11,426 bases of DNA from Deltaproteobacteria bacterium (lineage in GTDB: Bacteria > Desulfobacterota > DSM-4660 > Desulfatiglandales > HGW-15). Shown here piece by piece: positions 7,093-11,426 of the stretch; positions within the stretch are counted from its first letter, which is position 1; each line of letters begins with the position of its first letter. Made by a program: the position numbers and the translations under genes. Where the stretch lies: positions 1-11,426 of the forward strand of contig JAFGPH010000517.1 in assembly GCA_016926135.1 (NCBI GenBank), in the 5' to 3' direction. The notes under the pieces are model-generated. The model was not told the DNA's origin. It worked only from the letters and a program-made list of their open reading frames with translations, and ran no database searches.

Positions 7093-7228
7093 GGAGGTGG
7101 GTGTCGGACGGGGGTTTTCCGGCCGCCCGCCGGATCCCCCGGAAGATGGAACGGGTCACAGGGACCGGAAGTTTTCCATGGAGTTGCCAACGCAGGGAAA
7201 GGAATGAGAGAAGAAAGGAGGAAAAGAG
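7093..7228 (+). other. Gap between catabolic and transport genes, with possible hairpin
   Basis: This 136-base gap is the longest between genes in the series. GGGGG (7110-7114) and CCCCC (7136-7140) flank CCGG repeats (7119-7122 and 7130-7133) and could fold into an imperfect GC-rich hairpin. No T-run follows, so it is not a standard terminator; it could stabilise or attenuate mRNA. I see no convincing -35/-10 pair. The 3' end carries a strong ribosome binding site, AAAGGAGG (7214-7221), 7 bases before the next ATG. Confidence 0.35.
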
Positions 7229-8236
7229 ATGAAAAAGCTGATGATGGGGATGGTGTCTGTATTTCTGATTTTTTCCGTGAGCCAGGGCAGTGCCCAACCG
7301 GTAAAACTGAAGTTGTCTACCGTGGTGCCGCCTTCAGGACCTCCAGTCGTTAATTTCCTCAAACCCTGGGTCGAGATTGTCAAGAAGGAGTCGCAGGGAG
7401 CGCTCGAGATCGAAGTCTATCCTGGGGGGGTCTTGGGCCGGAACGTCAAACAATATTTCGAGCAGGTAGATGCGGGGGTGTTCGATATCGCCTTCATCTA
7501 CCCGGCGTACTTCGGAGACCGTTTCCCCTGGGCCGATTTGTTCAATGTCCCGTTCACGGCAAAAACCTATCATGAGGCTGCGGTCTCGGCTCAGCGCATG
7601 CTCGACAGGGGGCTGTTCAAGGGTTTGGAGAACTACCTGGTGCTGACCCTCTTTGGGACTTCGCCTTTCTATTTCTTCAATACATTCCCTGCGAAACTGC
7701 CCGAGGATATGAAGGGCCACAAGGGGAGAAGCGGATCGAAGTTTCAGTCGGACCTCATGACTCAACTCGGGATGACCCCCATTGCCATGGAGTTCACCCA
7801 GACGACGGAAAGCCTCAGCCGCGGTCTCATCGATTCGACGATTGCATCTCCGTTTGTCGCGAAGATGACCAAGGCCAACGAGGTGGCCAAACATGCACTC
7901 GAGTTGCCGATTGGCAACTTTGGAATGCTGCTCGTGATGAACAAGAAAAAGTATCAAGATCTTCCCCCTGCCGCCAAGGCTACCCTGGATCAACGCCGAG
8001 GGGAGTGGCTTGCGAAGTATGCGGCCGAAACTATGGGGCCTCCGGATGAAAAGACAATGGCGGAATTCAAGAAAGATCCGAACATGACGGTTTATGAACC
8101 CAAGGGGGGAGATCTGGGCAAGTGGCAGGGGGCGGTTCAACCCGTGATCGAAAAGTGGAAAAAGGCAAGCCCGGAAAACGAAAAATGGCTCAAAGTCCTG
8201 TACGAGGAACTCGCCCGGATTCGGTCCGGGAAATGA
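7229..8236 (+). CDS. TRAP transporter substrate-binding protein (DctP type)
   Basis: A 335-residue periplasmic receptor for a TRAP transporter, which captures an organic acid anion and delivers it to the DctQ/DctM membrane pair. The N-terminus is a signal peptide (MKKLMMGMVSVFLIFSVSQG, likely cut after SA at 22). The mature part begins with a PVKLKLSTVVPPSGPP strand typical of the family and includes SQGALEIEVYPGGVLG (55-70) and the pair of domains expected for this fold. MKGHKGR (161-167) aligns with the family MKGLKIR segment, so R167 is the likely carboxylate-binding arginine, although flanking residues deviate (GR.GS in place of IRVP). Strong AAAGGAGG supports the start. A DctQ gene follows 12 bases later. 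The ligand cannot be named; context suggests an aromatic or other acid used by the upstream ligases. Confidence 0.92.
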   Translation: MKKLMMGMVSVFLIFSVSQGSAQPVKLKLSTVVPPSGPPVVNFLKPWVEIVKKESQGALEIEVYPGGVLGRNVKQYFEQVDAGVFDIAFIYPAYFGDRFPWADLFNVPFTAKTYHEAAVSAQRMLDRGLFKGLENYLVLTLFGTSPFYFFNTFPAKLPEDMKGHKGRSGSKFQSDLMTQLGMTPIAMEFTQTTESLSRGLIDSTIASPFVAKMTKANEVAKHALELPIGNFGMLLVMNKKKYQDLPPAAKATLDQRRGEWLAKYAAETMGPPDEKTMAEFKKDPNMTVYEPKGGDLGKWQGAVQPVIEKWKKASPENEKWLKVLYEELARIRSGK

Positions 8237-8238
8237 TG

Positions 8239-8243
8239 GGTGA
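8239..8243 (+). promoter_or_regulatory. Ribosome binding site favouring the DctQ-like start at 8249
   Basis: GGTGA lies 5 bases before the ATG at 8249. An alternative GTG at 8240 overlaps this sequence and has no good site of its own, so 8249 is preferred. Confidence 0.45.
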
Positions 8244-8248
8244 GGTTT

Positions 8249-8809
8249 ATGGCTTGGCAGTCAACGCTTGAAGCCAGGGTCACGCACATGACCCGGGTGA
8301 TTTCCCTGATCGGCCTGCTCGGTCTTCTGGTCATCGCTGCCATGATTGTAGGGGAGGTGCTCCTTCGATGGCTCTTCAGGGTTTCGGTCCCCGGGATCGC
8401 CGATGTATCCACTCTGGTGGTCACTGTGGCGATCGCATCCTGTTTCCCGCTGCTCTTTGCGGAGAGGAAGAACGTAACGGTCCGCATGGTGGGCATTTTG
8501 GGAGGCCCGCGCCTGTACGCGACCCTGGAGGCCTTCGGCTCTCTGATCGCCCTGGCCATCTTCTTCCTGCTCGTTTGGAAACTGTGGGAGTACACGGGGA
8601 AGGTCGCAACCAACCGCGAAACCACCCTGGTGAGCGGCCTGTCCACCGCACCCTGGTACGGAGCCGCAACGGCGATGATGATTTTGTGCATTCCGGTACA
8701 GATCTTCATTTTCTACAGGCAAGTCAAGTCAGCCATATCTCGAAAAGGGGGGCCTGATCAGGAGAGCGGGGTGTCCAAGGCAGACAACTCGAAAGAGAAG
8801 GAGTCTTGA
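8249..8809 (+). CDS. TRAP transporter small membrane subunit (DctQ type)
   Basis: A 186-residue inner-membrane protein with about four hydrophobic segments: VISLIGLLGLLVIAAMIVGE (about 18-37), STLVVTVAIASCFPLLFA (about 54-71), a LYATLEAFGSLIALAIFFLLV span (about 89-109) and AATAMMILCIPVQIFIFY (about 138-155). EVLLRWLF between the first two is typical of DctQ. The charged C-terminus (about 160-186) is cytoplasmic. DctQ supports the DctM channel in sodium-dependent uptake of organic acids. Sequence conservation is low in this family, so the call rests on topology, length and its place between a DctP-like and a DctM-like gene. Its TGA overlaps the next ATG by one base (TGATG), implying translational coupling. 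Confidence 0.88.
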   Translation: MAWQSTLEARVTHMTRVISLIGLLGLLVIAAMIVGEVLLRWLFRVSVPGIADVSTLVVTVAIASCFPLLFAERKNVTVRMVGILGGPRLYATLEAFGSLIALAIFFLLVWKLWEYTGKVATNRETTLVSGLSTAPWYGAATAMMILCIPVQIFIFYRQVKSAISRKGGPDQESGVSKADNSKEKES

Positions 8810-10110
8810 TGGATCCAATCCTTGCAGCAGCCCTCGGAATTGCCGGTATGTTCGGACTCATCCTCCTCCACGTCCCCATCGGGCTGTCCATGGCGGCCGC
8901 CGGTGTGGTCGGCTACGGATTGATGACCTCTTTCAATGCCTCCTTCTCCCTCCTTTCTTCGGAAACGGTGTCGAATCTCTCCAGCCTGGACATCGCTGTG
9001 GTACCCCTCTTCATCCTGATGGGTAATTTTGCCAGCGCCGGGGGCATCTCAGCGGACATGTACAATCTCGCGCATGCGCTTTTGGGCCGCTACAACGGGG
9101 GCCTTGCCATGGCGACGGTGGGCGGATGCGGCCTGTTCGGCGCCGTGTGCGGGTCTTCCTACGCCACGACCGCCACCTTCGGTCGAGTGGCGCTGCCTGA
9201 GATGCTGAAAAGGGGATATGCTCCTACCCTGGCTACCGGCTGCATTGCTGCAGGCGGAAACCTGGGTTCCATCGTTCCCCCCTCCATCATCCTGGTCGTC
9301 TACGCCATCCTCGCTGAGCAGTACATCATCGAACTCTTCATTGCCGCACTCATTCCCGCGGCCTTGACGATTCTTTTGTATATCCTGACGATCACAATCC
9401 AAGTGAGGGTTTGTCCGGGAATCGGCCCGGCGGGTGAGAAAGTGCGAAGATCCGAGATTCTCGCCACCGCTGTCAGGAGTTGGGGTGCGATCCTTCTGCT
9501 TCTCGCCATAGGAGGAGGGATTTACGGTGGGGTATTCACGGTGACGGAGGCGGCCGCCCTAGGCGCGATCCTTGCCTTTCTATTCGCCGTGTTCCGCCGA
9601 AGGATGACCATGAACACATTCTGGCAGACGCTAGCCGATACCGCAACGACCAGCGCAATGATCTATGTGGTCATCATAGGGGCCAGCGTTCTGAACTACT
9701 TCATTGTAGTGACGCACATGCCGGACCTTCTGGCCACCACTATCATGGGATCGGGCTGGCCGACGGTCCTGGTATTTGTGGTGCTGCTGCTTGCCTACCT
9801 CGTCCTGGGCAGCATATTCGACACGATCGCCGCCATGGTCATCACGCTTCCTTTCGTTCTCCCAGTGATCGTCGGCATGGGCTACTCCCCGGTTTGGTGG
9901 GGCATCATCAACCTGATCGTCGTCGAAGTCGGATTGATCACCCCGCCCATAGGGATGAATGTATTCGTCCTCCACAGCGTGGCCACCCATTACCCTTTGT
10001 CAACCATCTTCAGGGGGATTCTCCCCTTCCTGTATGCGGACGTTGTCCGCCTAACCCTCCTGCTCGTCTTTCCCGTGCTTTCTCTATGGCTTCCAAGGGT
10101 CATGAAGTAG
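8809..10110 (+). CDS. TRAP transporter large membrane subunit (DctM type)
   Basis: A 433-residue, highly hydrophobic permease that moves the solute with sodium ions. Family landmarks: VPIGLSMAAAGVVGYG (about 22-37), PLFILMGNFASAGG (about 66-79), GAVCGSSYATTATFGRVALP (about 111-130), LATGCIAAGGNLGSIVPPSI (about 142-161) and a late ITPPIGMNVFVLHS block (about 380-393). Multiple predicted helices, length as usual for DctM. The ATG at 8809 overlaps the stop codon of the DctQ gene, with AAGGAG (8798-8803) in front; a TTG three bases earlier is not needed. With the receptor and small subunit it forms a complete TRAP system. Confidence 0.95.
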   Translation: MDPILAAALGIAGMFGLILLHVPIGLSMAAAGVVGYGLMTSFNASFSLLSSETVSNLSSLDIAVVPLFILMGNFASAGGISADMYNLAHALLGRYNGGLAMATVGGCGLFGAVCGSSYATTATFGRVALPEMLKRGYAPTLATGCIAAGGNLGSIVPPSIILVVYAILAEQYIIELFIAALIPAALTILLYILTITIQVRVCPGIGPAGEKVRRSEILATAVRSWGAILLLLAIGGGIYGGVFTVTEAAALGAILAFLFAVFRRRMTMNTFWQTLADTATTSAMIYVVIIGASVLNYFIVVTHMPDLLATTIMGSGWPTVLVFVVLLLAYLVLGSIFDTIAAMVITLPFVLPVIVGMGYSPVWWGIINLIVVEVGLITPPIGMNVFVLHSVATHYPLSTIFRGILPFLYADVVRLTLLLVFPVLSLWLPRVMK

Positions 10111-10141
10111 GCTTGCGCGAGCGGGTCGAAGGAGAGTGCCA

Positions 10142-11392
10142 ATGGATAGACCACCGGAAGAAGTTTTGAAGGAAAGAGCCAAAAGGGTTGAGGCAGCGGT
10201 TCACCTCGAAGAACCGGACAAGGTCCCATTCGTTCCGTTTCCCCATTTGTTTCCGGCAAGGTATTCGGGGATGACTCTTCAGGAATTCATGTATGACTAT
10301 GACAAGGCAAAAGCCGCAGCGAAGAAGTTCATGATAGACTTTGAACCGGATATGGGGGTGAATCCGATCCCGCTGCAGGTCTTCGGCCCGGTCCTGGAGA
10401 TCCTCGATTACAGGCAGGTCAAGTGGCCCGGCCACGGCGTCTCAGAAAACACCCCTTTTCAATACGTCGAGGGCGAGTACCTCCAAGTGGATGAATACCA
10501 GGCCTTTCTCTCGGACCCCACCGACTTCATGTTGCGAAAATACCTGCCTCGGATCTGCGGCGCACTGTCACCCCTCCGGATGCTGCCTGACCTATCTTCC
10601 CAATATTATCTTCGACTCGCTCGAAGCGTTGCAATCTTTGGCCTGCCGGAAGTCGCCGGCGTCCTGAAAACCTTGTTGAAGGCTGGGGAGGAAGCCCAAA
10701 GAATGCTCAGGAAGACGGTCGAGTTCGGTCAGGAAATGAAAGACCTGGGGTTTCCTCTCATGTTCGGCGGGGCAGTATTTTCCCCCTTTGATTTCTGGGG
10801 CAATCATTTCCGGGGAACCCGAGGCGTGATGCTGGATCTGTACAGACATCCGGAGAAAATTTTGAGGGTAGTCGAGCTGATCCTGCCGAAGTTGGTGGAA
10901 TCAACGGTCGCCGCCACAAAAATGACCGGATCCCCCTATGTCTTCATTCCCCTTCACAAGGGCATAGACGGCTTTATGTCCCCGAAACAGTTTGAGCGAT
11001 TTTATTGGCCGGGCCTGCGGGAGCTCATGATGGGGTTGATCCGCGAAGAACTTGTCCCTTGTCCCCTTTGGGAGGGGAACTGCGTCTCGCGCTTGGAGGT
11101 CATTGGGGATGTCCCGAAGGGAAAGGCCATTTACTGGTTCGAACAAACCGATCTGTTCAGGGCGAAAGAAGTGCTCGGTGATACGGTCTGCCTCAGAGGG
11201 AACGTGCCCGCCTCGTTGCTCGTCACGGGGTCTCCTCAACAGGTTGAGGACTATTGCAAGGAACTCATCGATAGGGTCGGTAAGAACGGCGGCTTCATCA
11301 TGGATGGGGCGGCAGGAATACCGGAAGAGGCAAGACCGGAGAATGTGAGGGTGATGGAAAGGGTGACCAGGGAATACGGCACATACCATTGA
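10142..11392 (+). CDS. Uroporphyrinogen decarboxylase (URO-D) superfamily protein
   Basis: A 416-residue TIM-barrel-type protein of the URO-D superfamily, which includes haem-pathway decarboxylases and corrinoid or coenzyme M methyltransferases such as MtaA and CmuA. Seen: a RAKRVEAAVHLEEPDKVPF start (12-30), KGIDGFMSPKQFERFYWP (273-290), PKGKAIYWFEQTD (325-337), AKEVLGDTVCLRGNVPASLL (341-360) and a KNGGFIMDGAAGIP end (381-394). The HxCG zinc motif of MtaA-type methyltransferases is not present; the equivalent place reads LWEGNC (309-314), with C314 and C350 nearby. It also lacks the N-terminal substrate residues of HemE, so haem synthesis is unlikely. GGAG (10131-10134) favours ATG 10142 over GTG 10136. 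It starts 31 bases after the TRAP genes, suggesting co-transcription. A methyl transfer, demethylation or decarboxylation role is possible but unproven. Confidence 0.85.
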   Translation: MDRPPEEVLKERAKRVEAAVHLEEPDKVPFVPFPHLFPARYSGMTLQEFMYDYDKAKAAAKKFMIDFEPDMGVNPIPLQVFGPVLEILDYRQVKWPGHGVSENTPFQYVEGEYLQVDEYQAFLSDPTDFMLRKYLPRICGALSPLRMLPDLSSQYYLRLARSVAIFGLPEVAGVLKTLLKAGEEAQRMLRKTVEFGQEMKDLGFPLMFGGAVFSPFDFWGNHFRGTRGVMLDLYRHPEKILRVVELILPKLVESTVAATKMTGSPYVFIPLHKGIDGFMSPKQFERFYWPGLRELMMGLIREELVPCPLWEGNCVSRLEVIGDVPKGKAIYWFEQTDLFRAKEVLGDTVCLRGNVPASLLVTGSPQQVEDYCKELIDRVGKNGGFIMDGAAGIPEEARPENVRVMERVTREYGTYH

Positions 11393-11426
11393 GCACCCAT
11401 GACCCTCATTGGATTGCAAGCCCGAA

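Noticed and set aside
9480..10169. A 229-codon + strand frame inside the DctM-like gene
   Set aside because: Out-of-frame shadow: Arg/His/Pro-rich and with no hydrophobic or domain pattern, whereas the DctM frame is complete.
11399..11426. ATG at 11399 as the start of a further gene running off the window
   Set aside because: Only nine codons are visible and no ribosome binding site precedes it, so it cannot be supported.

Overview
The window reads as one accessory catabolic and transport gene cluster, all on the + strand, from a moderately GC-rich bacterium. Likely host (inference from gene content only): an anaerobic or facultative proteobacterium, perhaps of the former Deltaproteobacteria (Desulfobacterota). 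Pointers are a ferredoxin plus AprA/FrdA-type flavoprotein pair, a URO-D/methyltransferase-like protein, CoA-ligase-based acid activation and a TRAP transporter. No RNA gene, CRISPR array or insertion sequence was recognised.

Layout. Bases 1-430 hold no intact gene. On the - strand about 113-340 is an internal shard of a sigma-54 activator AAA+ domain, cut at both ends. Just right of it lie a sigma-70-like promoter and AGAATA-type inverted repeats in front of an IclR-family regulator (443-1246). Then follow, with gaps of 27-51 bases, a small DAPG-hydrolase (PhlG)-like protein (1274-1894), two tandem class I adenylate-forming acyl-CoA ligases (1938-3464 and 3512-5095), a short two-cluster ferredoxin (5137-5355) and an FAD-dependent oxidoreductase of the fumarate reductase/adenylylsulfate reductase superfamily (5407-7092). 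A 136-base gap with a possible hairpin precedes a complete TRAP transporter: DctP-type receptor (7229-8236), DctQ-type small membrane subunit (8249-8809) and DctM-type large subunit (8809-10110). The last gene is a URO-D-superfamily protein (10142-11392).

How the genes may work together (inference). The TRAP system would import an organic acid; one or both ligases would make its CoA thioester; the ferredoxin/flavoprotein pair would carry out a redox step on substrate or CoA ester; the PhlG-like hydrolase would cleave a carbon-carbon bond next to a carbonyl group; and the URO-D-like protein might move or remove a methyl or carboxyl group. IclR would sense substrate or product. The combination suggests breakdown of an aromatic, acylated phenolic or beta-diketone-type acid. 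The exact substrate cannot be read from sequence, and I know of no characterised pathway with exactly this set.
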